This document shows positions 26,989-36,457 of a stretch of 64,000 bases of DNA, piece after piece; the first letter of the stretch is position 1; the number at the start of each line of letters is the position of its first letter. The position numbers were made by a program, and so were the translations under genes. The notes beneath the pieces are model-generated. The model did not search any database. It was not told the origin of the DNA and saw nothing but the letters and a program-made list of their open reading frames with translations. Source of the stretch: Niastella sp. OAS944 (GTDB taxonomy: Bacteria > Bacteroidota > Bacteroidia > Chitinophagales > Chitinophagaceae); the NCBI GenBank assembly GCA_024809215.1, contig JANUBW010000002.1, positions 186,001 through 250,000 of the forward strand. The letters are read 5' to 3'.

Positions 26989-27161
26989 TTTCCGGAAAAA
27001 CAGTTTATTTCCCGGAGAACTGGTCCATTCTTCCGGGAAACAAACGAAAATTCCGGAGAATTGTATCGATTTTCCGGGAAAATGGTCAATTGCCAGTGGC
27101 AATTATATAATTGCGGATAGGAAATGGGTCATTTTTCCGGGAAACAACGTTGTTTCCCGGA
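26989..27161. repeat. array of TTTCCGGGAAA-like motifs with a 26-bp perfect palindrome
   Basis: TTTCCGGAAA occurs at 26989-26998, followed by related motifs centred near 27012, 27035, 27054, 27075, 27139 and 27157; five of the gaps are 18-23 bases and one is 64. The 26 bases at 27136-27161 (TCCGGGAAACAAC then its reverse complement) form a perfect palindrome, and AATTGCCA-G-TGGCAATT is another at 27088-27104. Frames running through it are repeat translation. It lies between a plus-strand gene and the 3' end of a minus-strand gene. Confidence 0.85.
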
Positions 27162-27280
27162 TTTTTATATCATTTCCAACTGGAAAACGGTCGCTTTTAA
27201 CCGGCCAGAAATCATTTGTAATTGGCAAATAACCGCTGCCAACTTACCAGGCAGCATTTCAAACCGGAAACTCCCCCATG

Positions 27281-28513
27281 TTATTTAGAAATACCCGCCT
27301 TTAATACCTTTTCAATCAATCCATTCATGGCATTGCCTTCAATCCAGCGGGCAACAATGATTAGGTCATTGTCAATATCAACATATACTATATTACTACC
27401 TGCGCCAATATGAGCAAAGGCTGAGGCAGGTGCGCTGGCATATAACTTCTTATCGGTATTCATGAAAAAGTTCATAAATCCATAGGTTGGCTGAACCGGC
27501 GTGGGCGTTCGCGCCATCTTTAACCAGGCTTCGGAAATGAGCTGTTTATCTTTCCATTTTCCATTTCGTAGCGTAAGGTAGCCAAACCGGGCCTGGTCGT
27601 AGGCATTGATGAACAATCCGCCGCCCCAATGCGATCCGCCACTTACCGACTGCACCAGTTGACCATCCATAACCACCCACGAATTTTCGTAACCCGTCCA
27701 GCGCCAGGTGCGCGATGCGCCAATGGGGTCCATGATCTTTTCTTTTAACACCACCGGCAAAGGCTGCCGCCAAATATTCAACAGGGCCAGCGCCAGTACA
27801 TTTACCCGGGTATCGTTGTATTTGTAAACCGAGCCGGGCGCATTCCTTTTGCGGGTCATCCATTCCTGCGGGTTTTGACCGGGCCGGTCGGCCCAATCGG
27901 GTTTGCCCCACAAGGTGCCTTCCCAATCGCTGGTTTGGCGAAGCAAATGGTCCCACGAAATAGTGCGGTTATGCTCGGTATCGAACAACTCGATCACATC
28001 TTTCTGTTCCAGCGCATCAGCTTTATTGCTGGCCAGCCGCCCCGGTTCATACGGAATTATCGGCGCCATGTAAGGATGCACTTTATCATCAACATTGCTG
28101 ATCATGCCGGCGTCATAAGCCAAACCGGCCACCGACGATAAAAAACTTTTGGCTACGCTAAAGGTTTGGTCAACCCGCGCGGGCTCGCCCCATTCGGCAA
28201 TTATGTATCCGTTCTTTATAATTAAACCGGTAGCCGGGCCGCGATCTTTTAATGGTCCGGCAGGGTAGCCAAATGGTTCCCGCCCAAAAGCGCTTTGGTA
28301 ATGCGCCTTCTTCAGGTCGCGCGGCTCTTTCGATTCGTGCTCCTTTGCATAGGTAACTGCTTCCTGCAGTTGAACAGAATCGAACCCAACTGAGGGGGCG
28401 CTGCGATGTTCCCAATTACCCGGTTGCGGATAATATATTACCGGCTTTTTGTTTTGGGCAGCTGCGAATAAAATTTGCAGTACAATGGCCAGTGTAAACA
28501 GAAAATGTTTCAT
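27281..28513 (-). CDS. secreted serine hydrolase, class C beta-lactamase-like
   Basis: A 410-residue exported protein. Signal peptide about residues 1-21 (ending FAAAQ). The class C beta-lactamase/DD-peptidase fold is indicated by FSVAKSFLSS near residue 135 (Ser-x-x-Lys, catalytic Ser and Lys), YKYNDTRVN near 230 (Tyr-x-Asn) and a HWGGG near 285 standing where the third motif usually lies. It may be a esterase, D-amino-peptidase or beta-lactamase-related protein; beta-lactam resistance is not implied. ATG 28513 starts the signal peptide. It is divergent from glucokinase. Confidence 0.82.
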   Translation of the reverse strand: MKHFLFTLAIVLQILFAAAQNKKPVIYYPQPGNWEHRSAPSVGFDSVQLQEAVTYAKEHESKEPRDLKKAHYQSAFGREPFGYPAGPLKDRGPATGLIIKNGYIIAEWGEPARVDQTFSVAKSFLSSVAGLAYDAGMISNVDDKVHPYMAPIIPYEPGRLASNKADALEQKDVIELFDTEHNRTISWDHLLRQTSDWEGTLWGKPDWADRPGQNPQEWMTRKRNAPGSVYKYNDTRVNVLALALLNIWRQPLPVVLKEKIMDPIGASRTWRWTGYENSWVVMDGQLVQSVSGGSHWGGGLFINAYDQARFGYLTLRNGKWKDKQLISEAWLKMARTPTPVQPTYGFMNFFMNTDKKLYASAPASAFAHIGAGSNIVYVDIDNDLIIVARWIEGNAMNGLIEKVLKAGISK

Positions 28514-28585
28514 AGTATAAGTTCTGAAATCAATATAGCCTATTATTGCAAAAAGGAAGGAAATAACCACGTTCAAACAACAGCT

Positions 28586-29626
28586 ATGTCAATAAAAAAT
28601 CTGTATATCCCAAAGCGTTCGAAACCCGGCGAAAAAGGAATTACCGTACTGGCCGGCGATATTGGCGGCACAAAAACCAATCTGGCCTTTTACCAGGCAA
28701 CAGAAAACGGATTGAAAGCATTACAAAGCGGCAGATACCCTTCGGCGGAGTATTCATCGTGCACTGCAATACTGCAACAATTTTTATCGGATAACAATAT
28801 TCCCAGGCCCGACAGGATCTGTTTGGGCGTTGCGGGCCCGGTGCTGAATGGCAAAGTAGAACTCACCAATTTGAACTGGAGTATTGATATTCACGAAGTG
28901 AAAAATACAATGGGAGTAGAAGCGGTGTTCCTGTTGAACGACCTTGAATCGATGGCGTATGGACTGGCGGGTTTAACAGAAGAAGATTTTATAACCATTC
29001 ACAAGGGCAATGAGAACAATGCCGGCAATATGGCCATCAATGCACCCGGAACCGGTTTGGGCCAGGCTGGCATATACTGGAATGGTGTGAACCATTTTCC
29101 ATTTCCTACAGAAGGCGGTCACGCCGATTTTGCCCCACGTACCGAGGTAGATTTTGCTTTACTGAAATTTCTGCAAAAAGAATATGGTGTTGTTAGCTGG
29201 GAAAAAGTAGTGGCCGGCCCCGCCATTGTAGATATTTATCGCTTTTTGCGCGATGTACAAAAGATGGAAGAACCAACCTGGCTAAAAGATGCATTGGAAC
29301 AGGAGAAGAACGACAGTGCGGTGATCAGTGGCGCAGCCATAGAAAAAAAGGCGCCTATTTGTGTTGAAACCATGGTACTGTTTGTAAAATACCTGGCAAG
29401 AGAATCAAGTAATCTTGTGCTGAAAATGAAAGCTACCGGCGGCTTGTTCTTAGGTGGCGGCATTCCACCCAAAATAGCACCATTATTGTTGCAGCCAGCA
29501 TTTATGGAGCACTATATGGATTGTGACCGCATGCAACACCTGCTGGAGAATATTCCTATCAGAATAATAAAAAATGATAAGACTGGCCTCATAGGCGCGG
29601 CATACTATGGCGCCTACTTAATATAA
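28586..29626 (+). CDS. glk: glucokinase (glk family)
   Basis: A 346-residue bacterial glucokinase, phosphorylating glucose with ATP. The first phosphate-binding loop LAGDIGGTKTNLAFY is near residue 21, CLGVAGPVLNG near 75, NDLESMAYGL near 118 and APGTGLGQAGI near 145. The glucose region includes PFPTEGGHADFAPR, a Glk-family hallmark, and GGLFLGGGIPPKI in the C-terminus. Typical length is 320-350. ATG 28586 is the preferred start, since upstream frames run into the serine hydrolase promoter. A strong terminator follows. Confidence 0.93.
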   Translation: MSIKNLYIPKRSKPGEKGITVLAGDIGGTKTNLAFYQATENGLKALQSGRYPSAEYSSCTAILQQFLSDNNIPRPDRICLGVAGPVLNGKVELTNLNWSIDIHEVKNTMGVEAVFLLNDLESMAYGLAGLTEEDFITIHKGNENNAGNMAINAPGTGLGQAGIYWNGVNHFPFPTEGGHADFAPRTEVDFALLKFLQKEYGVVSWEKVVAGPAIVDIYRFLRDVQKMEEPTWLKDALEQEKNDSAVISGAAIEKKAPICVETMVLFVKYLARESSNLVLKMKATGGLFLGGGIPPKIAPLLLQPAFMEHYMDCDRMQHLLENIPIRIIKNDKTGLIGAAYYGAYLI

Positions 29627-29651
29627 CCATGATCGTTATTAAATGTATATA

Positions 29652-29696
29652 AAACAAAAATGCCGTCCCGACTGAATTGGGACGGCATTTTTGTTT
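29652..29696. terminator. bidirectional terminator between glk and a small secreted gene
   Basis: AAACAAAAATGCCGTCCC pairs perfectly with 29679-29696 (18 bp) around a 9-base loop. T tracts flank it on both strands, so it can end transcription of both convergent genes. Confidence 0.92.
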
Positions 29697-29702
29697 ATCA
29701 CT

Positions 29703-29903
29703 TTAATTTTGTGTGTTAGTGGCTGACAAATTCAGATTCATCGTATCTGGTTTCTTTTTGGTAGTATCTTTCTTCTTCGGAGTTGTATCCTGTTGGATGT
29801 AATTTCCATTATACACCTCTGCCTGAACCGGATGGTTTGAAACTACCATAGTAATAGCGAAAATGCAAATACCAATGCCTGCCGCAAAAAAGCTTCTTTT
29901 CAT
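29703..29903 (-). CDS. small secreted Lys-rich protein
   Basis: A 66-residue protein with a signal peptide (about 1-29, ending HPVQAEV) and a short mature tail containing TTPKKKDTTKKKPDT. No family is recognised. Such short secreted basic peptides recur in Chitinophagaceae. Supporting evidence is the signal peptide, the convergent strong terminator and lack of overlap with other genes; homology is not established. Confidence 0.55.
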   Translation of the reverse strand: MKRSFFAAGIGICIFAITMVVSNHPVQAEVYNGNYIQQDTTPKKKDTTKKKPDTMNLNLSATNTQN

Positions 29904-30298
29904 AACTTTGAGTTTTTAATATGTAAAAAATGTAAATAACTACGTAATGGGGGCGGTGGCTACTAATCAGGAATTAAGCAATCGTTCGTAGTTTAGAATC
30001 CTTAGGATAGTATTTAATTAATAAGAATCATGCCAAAAAATAATTCAGTATTTAAAAAGCACGTAATCAGATAGTGAGAATAATAGTTTAATGAGGCGCA
30101 ACCTGCTTGAAACAATCTTTGTTATTTATTGATAATGTAAAAGATATATTTTCAGATACAATATTCGTCCCGCTCATTCGTCAACCATAAAATACCCTAT
30201 TACCCTAATAAGAAACTACCGGCCAAGTAGTAATTATCAAAGGATCATTTCATTCTTTGCAACATTGATTTATAAACATTAAACGTGTAAAGGAATTT
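29904..30298. other. intergenic, no gene seen
   Basis: A 395-base AT-rich region between the small secreted gene and the MsbA-like transporter gene. It must contain divergent promoters; AAAGGAA a few bases before the transporter ATG is a plausible ribosome binding site. No repeat, RNA gene or hairpin stands out. Confidence 0.4.
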
Positions 30299-32140
30299 AT
30301 GGCTCGTGGTAACAGACAGGATAACGGTATCCGTAAACCGGATATGCCAAAAGCAAGACTGACCAAAGAAAATTTGAAAGAAGCTTTTTTAATTTTCAGA
30401 TATCTTAAACCTTATAGGTGGACGTTTGTATCGGGTTTATTTTTTATTGCGCTATCGAGCGCCACCACAATGGCCTTTCCATATTTTCTAAAAAAACTTA
30501 TTGATAGTGCACAGTCGCTAAGCCTGGGTAAAGACGCCGTTTCGCCCGGCACTATTGCCTTATGGATGTTGGGCATTTTATCGCTGCAGATGATCTTCTC
30601 CTTTATGCGGGTATATCTTTTCTCATATGCAGGCGAATACGCGTTGGCGGATATGCGAAAAGATGTATATCGCAAAATGATCATGATGCCCATGAATTTC
30701 TTTGCCCAGCGAAGAGTAGGGGAGTTATCGAGCCGCATAAGCGCCGATCTTTCGCAGATACAGGATGCCGTTACTGGTATGCTGGCAGAAATTTTGCGTG
30801 GCATACTTACCCTTGTCATTGGTATGATCTTAATTTTTGTATTATCGCCCGCCCTGGCAGGTGTTATGCTATCGGTGGTGCCGGTGATCGTTATTATAGG
30901 CGTTATATTTGGAAAACGCATCAGAAAACTTTCACGTAATACACAAGATCAGCTGGCCGATTCAAATACCATTGTTCAGGAAACTTTACAAGGTATTGGT
31001 AACGTAAAATCGTTTACCAATGAGTGGTATGAAATAGGCCGTTACACCAATAGCTTACACCAGGCAGTAAAACTGGCAGTAAGTAATGGCAGGTTCCGTG
31101 GTTTGTTTGTATCGTTTATACTAATGAGTGTGTTTGGTACTATTATTCTGGTAGTATGGTACGGAACTACCCTGGTGCACACCAGCGGTGGCACGTTTAC
31201 TTTTGGCGCACTCACCGCATTTGTTGTATATACAGCTTTTGTTGGCGGCAGCATGGCCGGCTTTGCCGACCTGTTCAGCCAGTTTCAAAAAACATTGGGC
31301 GCCACCCAACGCGTTCGTGAAATATTACGCGATGAAACCGAACCGGTAACCATTACCGATGAACCGGTACAGGAAGTAAATAAATTAAATGGCGCTGTTA
31401 CCTTTGATCGCGTTGCATTCAGCTACCCTTCGCGTAAAGACCTGCATATTTTAAAAGAAGTGACCATTACCGCGGCGCCGGGTGAACAAATTGCTATTGT
31501 TGGTCCCAGCGGCGCCGGTAAATCAACCATTGCCGCATTGTTGTTACAATTTTATCATCCGGATAGCGGCAATATACTGTTCGATGGTAAGCCAGCCGGC
31601 AACTTTCCGCTTTCGCAACTTCGTAAACAAATGGCGCTTGTTCCGCAAGATGTGCTATTGTTTGGCGGAACTATAAAAGAAAATATTGCCTATGGCAAAC
31701 CCAATGCCACCCAGGCCAACATTGAAGATGCTGCCCGCAAAGCAAATGCCCATGATTTTATAATGAGCTTTCCTGAAGCATATGAAACGGTGGTAGGGGA
31801 GCGGGGTGTTAAATTATCGGGCGGACAAAGACAACGTATTGCCATTGCCCGCGCCATTTTAAAAGACCCGGTTATATTAGTGTTGGATGAAGCCACCAGT
31901 TCACTCGACTCTGCATCGGAATCGTTGGTTCAGGAAGCACTGGAAAATTTGATGAAAAATCGCACCTCATTTGTTATTGCACACCGGTTGTCGACCATTC
32001 GTAATGCCGATAAGATCATTGTGCTCGACAAAGGCCATGTTGTTGAAAGCGGCACACACCAGGAATTGATAGCCCTGGAAGATGGTTTGTATAAAAGCTT
32101 AAACAAATTGCAATTAGAATGGAAGTCGGAGGAGTATTAA
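30299..32140 (+). CDS. ABC transporter, fused permease and ATPase (MsbA-like)
   Basis: A 613-residue half-transporter exporting a lipid, drug or peptide. Six helices lie between about residues 38 and 330 (first GLFFIALSSATTMAFPYF). The ATPase part has Walker A GPSGAGKST near 402, Q-loop ALVPQDVLLFGGT near 445, signature LSGGQRQRIAIARAIL near 505, Walker B VILVLDEATSSLD near 527 and H-loop IAHRLSTIRNADK near 560. It resembles lipid A flippase MsbA but this cannot be distinguished from related multidrug exporters by eye. A small hairpin at 32256-32285 follows. Confidence 0.9.
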   Translation: MARGNRQDNGIRKPDMPKARLTKENLKEAFLIFRYLKPYRWTFVSGLFFIALSSATTMAFPYFLKKLIDSAQSLSLGKDAVSPGTIALWMLGILSLQMIFSFMRVYLFSYAGEYALADMRKDVYRKMIMMPMNFFAQRRVGELSSRISADLSQIQDAVTGMLAEILRGILTLVIGMILIFVLSPALAGVMLSVVPVIVIIGVIFGKRIRKLSRNTQDQLADSNTIVQETLQGIGNVKSFTNEWYEIGRYTNSLHQAVKLAVSNGRFRGLFVSFILMSVFGTIILVVWYGTTLVHTSGGTFTFGALTAFVVYTAFVGGSMAGFADLFSQFQKTLGATQRVREILRDETEPVTITDEPVQEVNKLNGAVTFDRVAFSYPSRKDLHILKEVTITAAPGEQIAIVGPSGAGKSTIAALLLQFYHPDSGNILFDGKPAGNFPLSQLRKQMALVPQDVLLFGGTIKENIAYGKPNATQANIEDAARKANAHDFIMSFPEAYETVVGERGVKLSGGQRQRIAIARAILKDPVILVLDEATSSLDSASESLVQEALENLMKNRTSFVIAHRLSTIRNADKIIVLDKGHVVESGTHQELIALEDGLYKSLNKLQLEWKSEEY

Positions 32141-32255
32141 CAAATGACAGTTAGCTTACAGAAAAGTTGCAAAACATTGTTAGCAAACTTATTAAATCAA
32201 TATTAATTTTCAGCCCAAGCAAACGTGTTGAGCTGTTTCATCGTCTAGTTAGCCT

Positions 32256-32285
32256 ACACCGGGTAAAAATTCAAAAAACCGGTGT
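32256..32285 (+). terminator. weak hairpin between transporter and receptor genes
   Basis: ACACCGG (32256-32262) and CCGGTGT (32279-32285) with a 16-base loop, followed by TTAAAAAA. It is a possible terminator of the transporter gene or part of the receptor leader. Confidence 0.35.
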
Positions 32286-32310
32286 TTAAAAAACAATTAT
32301 AACTGTGGTG

Positions 32311-34839
32311 ATGAAACCTGTATTAGCTCTGTTATTAGTAACACTATTTGCAACATCCGTAAGTGCCCAGGAAAACGCTCCGAGAAACAAACCAGCTGCC
32401 GCCGGCACTGGTAAACTATTTGGAAGGATCGTTGATGCCAAGAACAATAAAGGCATCGATGCCGCTTCTGTACAATTATTTCAAAAGAAAACAGATGTTT
32501 TGGCCGGAGGCATGCTTACCAAAGCCAACGGCGATTTCGATATCAGCAATATTTCAACAACCGATACATTCCGCCTGGTAGCCACGGCTATTGGTTATGC
32601 AAAACAGGAATTGATAATAACATTCGATAAACAAGCCAAAGGCGGCGCCCCTGTTGAAAAAGACCTGGGCAATATTAAATTAGCTGCCGAATCGCAATAC
32701 CTGGGCGCCGTAACAGTGGTTGCTCAAAAACCGGCCCTGCAAATGGGCATCGATCGTAAAACTTTTGATGTTGAAAAGAACCTGGCTTCGGCAGGGGGTA
32801 CGGGTATAGATGTAATGCGGAATATTCCGTCTGTTACCGTTGATGTTGATGGCAATGTACTGTTGCGCAACAACTCACCCCAGATCTTTGTAGATGGCCG
32901 CCCTACTATACTTACGCTCGATCAAATTCCGGCCGACAATATTGAAAGGGTAGAACTTATTACCAACCCATCGGCAAAATTTGATGCGGCCAGCACCGGC
33001 GGTATCATTAATGTTGTGTTGAAGAAAAATAAAAAGCTTGGATTGAACGGTCTTGTTTCGGCCGGCATTGGTTCACCGGAAATTTATAATGGTAATCTGG
33101 CGCTCAATTTACGCCAGGGCAAGTTCAACTTTTTTGTAAATGGAAATTACAACCAGTCTGGCGGACGGGCAAAATCAGAAACCTACCGAATAAACAAAGA
33201 AAATGGTAATGTCGAGAATTACTTTAACCAATTTGCTTTTACCGATCGCAGCCGTAAATTCCATGGCGTTCGTTTTGGAATGGATTTCTTTTTAGACAAT
33301 CGCAACACGTTTACACTTACACAAAATTTTAACGCAGGTAAATTCGGTAGCGATGAAGAGCAAAACCAGGAATACCTCGATATAAATAAACAAGCCGAAC
33401 ATTTTGGTCTTCGTACTTCGGGCAGCCAGGGCCAAAACCAACGCAGCAGCACACAATTTATGTTCAAGCATAATTTTGTTGAAAGCGGAAAATCAATAAG
33501 CGCCGATATCAATTACAACCACGGTACCAATAGCGACAATACAAATATTCTCAACACCTATGCTTTCCCCAACGGCAGCATGTATGCCAATGATAGCCGC
33601 GTGCATAATAGCGGATCGGGCCGTAACAACCAGGTTACCTTTCAGGTTGATTATGTTGACCCTAATGGCGAAAACGACAAACTGGAAACAGGGGTGCGCA
33701 CTTATATCAATGATTTTAACAGCACCTTTAACGCCTTTTCGGTAAACAATGGCAGCGAAATAAAATTACCGCTGAGCAACAATTACAAATACCGCGAAAT
33801 GGTGAATGCTGCCTATGTAACCTACACCGGTAAATTATTAGGCATAGGTTACCAGGCCGGTTTGCGTGCCGAGCATTCAAAATTCGATGGCGAACTGGTT
33901 GACAGCGCCCGCAAATTTGGTTACCAGTTTCCCAAACAATTAGATAATATATTCGACGCGTTATTCCCCAGCTTATATTTAAGCAAATCGGTTGGCGAAG
34001 GACAGGAATTACAACTGAACTACAGCCGCCGCATTCGCAGGCCCGATTTTTGGCAAATGAACCCGTTTGTTGATATCAACGATCCGTTGAACATTCGGCA
34101 GGGTAACCCGGCATTACGTCCTGAGTTCACCAATTCGTTTGAATTCAACTATAATAAAACCTATACAACCGGCAGCTTTTTAGGTGTAATTTATTTCCGC
34201 AATACCGAAGGCGATATTACCCGTTATAGCGATACCATTACGGCAGCCCAATATCAACAGTTGAATAATGCAGCCATTGATCCCAGCGCTATACTGAATA
34301 CATTCGTGAATGCGAAGTATCAGAACAGATGGGGTTCAGAACTTACCTTGCAACAAAAAGTAGGAAAGAACCTCGATATTACGCCAACCATCGATGTGCA
34401 ATACAAAAAGGTAGTTAGTACTGTAAACAATGTAGACCTCAGCAATGAAGGTTTTAATTATGAAGCAAAACTGATCATCAATTACCGGGTGGTGGCAAAA
34501 CCTGCGTTCTGGAACAAATGGAGCTTTCAGGCAACCGGGGGTTACGAATCGCCCGAGGTAATTCCACAAGGTAAACGTAAGGAAATGTATGGTATCGATT
34601 TAGGATTGCGAAAAGAGTTCCTTAAAAACAAAGCCACATTTACCTTTAACGTAAACGACGTGTTCAACTCAAGAAAACGTGGTACCATAAACGATACGGA
34701 GAATTTTTACCAGGATTCATACCGACGCTGGGACGTGCGCAGCTTCAGAGCTACGTTCACCTACAAATTCGGCAAAACAGATTTCCAGTTGTTTAAGAAG
34801 AATGGTGGTGGAAGAGAGGAAAATGAAGACAGGGATTAA
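32311..34839 (+). CDS. TonB-dependent receptor-like outer-membrane protein
   Basis: An 842-residue outer-membrane protein. Signal peptide about 1-20 (ATSVSAQ). A carboxypeptidase-regulatory-like domain (about 35-125) is followed by a plug domain (about 135-235) with QIFVDGRPTILTLDQIPADN and IERVELITNPSAKFDAASTGG, and then a large barrel with strands to the C-terminus (OMP_b-brl_3 type). It would take up a ligand or serve as an assembly protein; the substrate is unknown, and no SusD gene adjoins. GTG codons at 32305 and 32308 precede the ATG at 32311. Confidence 0.85.
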   Translation: MKPVLALLLVTLFATSVSAQENAPRNKPAAAGTGKLFGRIVDAKNNKGIDAASVQLFQKKTDVLAGGMLTKANGDFDISNISTTDTFRLVATAIGYAKQELIITFDKQAKGGAPVEKDLGNIKLAAESQYLGAVTVVAQKPALQMGIDRKTFDVEKNLASAGGTGIDVMRNIPSVTVDVDGNVLLRNNSPQIFVDGRPTILTLDQIPADNIERVELITNPSAKFDAASTGGIINVVLKKNKKLGLNGLVSAGIGSPEIYNGNLALNLRQGKFNFFVNGNYNQSGGRAKSETYRINKENGNVENYFNQFAFTDRSRKFHGVRFGMDFFLDNRNTFTLTQNFNAGKFGSDEEQNQEYLDINKQAEHFGLRTSGSQGQNQRSSTQFMFKHNFVESGKSISADINYNHGTNSDNTNILNTYAFPNGSMYANDSRVHNSGSGRNNQVTFQVDYVDPNGENDKLETGVRTYINDFNSTFNAFSVNNGSEIKLPLSNNYKYREMVNAAYVTYTGKLLGIGYQAGLRAEHSKFDGELVDSARKFGYQFPKQLDNIFDALFPSLYLSKSVGEGQELQLNYSRRIRRPDFWQMNPFVDINDPLNIRQGNPALRPEFTNSFEFNYNKTYTTGSFLGVIYFRNTEGDITRYSDTITAAQYQQLNNAAIDPSAILNTFVNAKYQNRWGSELTLQQKVGKNLDITPTIDVQYKKVVSTVNNVDLSNEGFNYEAKLIINYRVVAKPAFWNKWSFQATGGYESPEVIPQGKRKEMYGIDLGLRKEFLKNKATFTFNVNDVFNSRKRGTINDTENFYQDSYRRWDVRSFRATFTYKFGKTDFQLFKKNGGGREENEDRD

Positions 34840-34850
34840 GATGAAATGAA

Positions 34851-34935
34851 GAATGAGAAATGAAAAATGAGGAATGAAAAAGTAAAATGCTAATGTATTT
34901 CACTTTTTCATTTCTCATTTCTAATTTTTAATTTC
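34851..34935. repeat. inverted GAAATGA heptamer arrays between convergent genes
   Basis: GAATGAGAAATGAAAA... (34851-34883) faces an inverted array at 34902-34935. The inner arms AATGAGGAATGAAAAAGT and their partner match at 16 of 17 positions around an 18-base loop. It lies between the receptor and aspartyl-protease stops. Confidence 0.9.
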
Positions 34936-34945
34936 TAATTTCCCA

Positions 34946-36256
34946 TTAGGGGGTTGGTGTGTTCGGTACAAAATCCACGTACATATACTTAAAATTAATG
35001 ACCATCTCTTTGAACTGGTTCATTATATCCTGCCCAAAATTGCCGTAGTACAATTTGTCCTTGGGGGTAGTGCTGGTTGTTTTTACCGAAACATCTTTTA
35101 TAAGTGCCGGCTGCCCTGCCACATTAATTTCAACTGTCTGCAACCTGTAAGCTTTTGTTTTTGTGATACCACCGGCGCCGCCGATCTGCATATCCATCGA
35201 TTTACCGGCCGTATCGATCAGTTTTTTATATTGATGATAAAATGGTTCGTTTAAAAAGGTGAACTGGGCGCCGGTATCAAAAGTAAATGCAAGCGTATCG
35301 GTATTGTAAGCCACCGTAATAACCGGTAATAATTCATCAACACCAAAATTGCGAATATTACGATCTACAGCCGTTTGTGGAATGGTCATGGTACCCCCAG
35401 ACTCTGCGGCCTTTCTGTTATTTTTACTGATGCGCACTTCCTGTAATTGCTCAATAATGGGAAAACCAATAATTCCTTTTATAGTATAAACGCCCCGGGC
35501 AAAAGAAAGCGCGCTATCGGGAAACACCATAAACACTGCATTTTTAACGCTGATATTGCCCAGTTTTAATTCATCGGCAATACCCAAACTGGCATGCACC
35601 TGCAAACCGGTAATGGCCCTTACTTTAAATTTCACATTCAGCATGCGCAGGTTCGACTTACGTGCATATGATTCCGTTATAACCGATAAATTTGCGCCGG
35701 TATCGAAAACAAAATAATAGGTGCTGTCGGCAAAACTTACCGGAATGTTCATTAGTCCGGCCAGGTCGCCACGATAGGCGATTTGGGTTTCACTATCGAT
35801 GGTCGTTGTTTGTGGCGGCACATTTTGCAGGCCTTTCCAAATAAGATCAGAGTTACGTACATCGTCGCGTTCTTCGCTGGTCAATGCATGTTTATACTTA
35901 CGAAGCAACAGCTGGGTGGTTATATGAGCATCCTGATATTGGTACAGCTTAACGTGATTATCGATCTTTTTCATCAGCAGGTTGCCGATCTGGTTATCGG
36001 TCAGTTGCTTTTTGTATTTTTCCAACAAAAGCGAAATTTCTTCATTGGATGTAGTAAGATCGTGAAAAAAATTATGTAAAAATACCTGGTAATACAGTTT
36101 TTTAAAGACAGGTAAATTGGCGTATGTACTGCTTTCCAGCTCACGTTTCAACTCAAAAAAATGGCGGCGGTTCAGCAAACTATCAAGCCTGTTGGTATCA
36201 GCAGCATGTAAAACAGAGCCTATAAACAAACAGATCAGGAATACAATTATTCGCAT
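34946..36256 (-). CDS. tandem retropepsin-like aspartyl protease
   Basis: A 436-residue secreted protein. Signal peptide about 1-19 (GSVLHA). An N-terminal helical region (20-150) precedes two retropepsin-like aspartyl-protease domains: FVFDTGANLSVITESYARK near residue 185 and FTFDTGAQFTFLNEPF near 330. Each has the Asp-Thr-Gly active-site triad, so the chain may fold like a pepsin bilobal enzyme from two retropepsin units. The final residues are TonB-free and non-T9SS-like. ATG 36256 begins the signal peptide; longer frames reach into spacer repeat. A TAACTTTG box ends 5 bases before the ATG. Confidence 0.82.
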   Translation of the reverse strand: MRIIVFLICLFIGSVLHAADTNRLDSLLNRRHFFELKRELESSTYANLPVFKKLYYQVFLHNFFHDLTTSNEEISLLLEKYKKQLTDNQIGNLLMKKIDNHVKLYQYQDAHITTQLLLRKYKHALTSEERDDVRNSDLIWKGLQNVPPQTTTIDSETQIAYRGDLAGLMNIPVSFADSTYYFVFDTGANLSVITESYARKSNLRMLNVKFKVRAITGLQVHASLGIADELKLGNISVKNAVFMVFPDSALSFARGVYTIKGIIGFPIIEQLQEVRISKNNRKAAESGGTMTIPQTAVDRNIRNFGVDELLPVITVAYNTDTLAFTFDTGAQFTFLNEPFYHQYKKLIDTAGKSMDMQIGGAGGITKTKAYRLQTVEINVAGQPALIKDVSVKTTSTTPKDKLYYGNFGQDIMNQFKEMVINFKYMYVDFVPNTPTP

Positions 36257-36261
36257 AATTC

Positions 36262-36293
36262 CAAAGTTAAGGGGAAAAAATTCCAAGCACCAA
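36262..36293 (-). promoter_or_regulatory. promoter candidate for the aspartyl protease gene
   Basis: TTG (36293-36291 on the minus strand), 21 bases, then TAACTTTG (36269-36262), matching TAnnTTTG exactly. It ends 5 bases before the ATG, so transcription would begin about at the start codon. Most of the -33 region is repeat sequence. Confidence 0.45.
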
Positions 36294-36441
36294 GCTCCAA
36301 GCTCCAAATAAAACCCAAATTCCAAATTCCAAAGAAATGCAGCTAAAACAGGAATTGGCCTTTGAAGGTTATCGGGATTTATTTGGATCTTGAGATTTGG
36401 GATTTGGGTTTTCTTTTTTGGATCTTGGGATTTGAGATTTG
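36281..36441. repeat. inverted CAAATTC/CAAGCTC heptamer arrays
   Basis: CAAGCAC, CAAGCTC, CAAGCTC, CAAATTC-type units of period 7 (36284-36333) face an inverted-looking GAGATTT, GGGATTT, GGGTTTT array (36390-36440). The pair separates the divergent aspartyl protease and nitroreductase starts. Confidence 0.8.
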
Positions 36442-36450
36442 TTATTTTTG
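36417..36450 (+). promoter_or_regulatory. promoter candidate for the nitroreductase gene
   Basis: TTTG (36417-36420), 22 bases, then TATTTTTG (36443-36450), matching TAnnTTTG exactly, 7 bases before the ATG at 36458. The elements lie inside repeat sequence. Confidence 0.4.
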
Positions 36451-36457
36451 CTACGTT

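Noticed and set aside
26972..27232. An 86-residue frame over the TTTCCGGGAAA block
   Set aside because: It is built of palindromic repeats, has biased composition and no start context; the repeat explains the openness.
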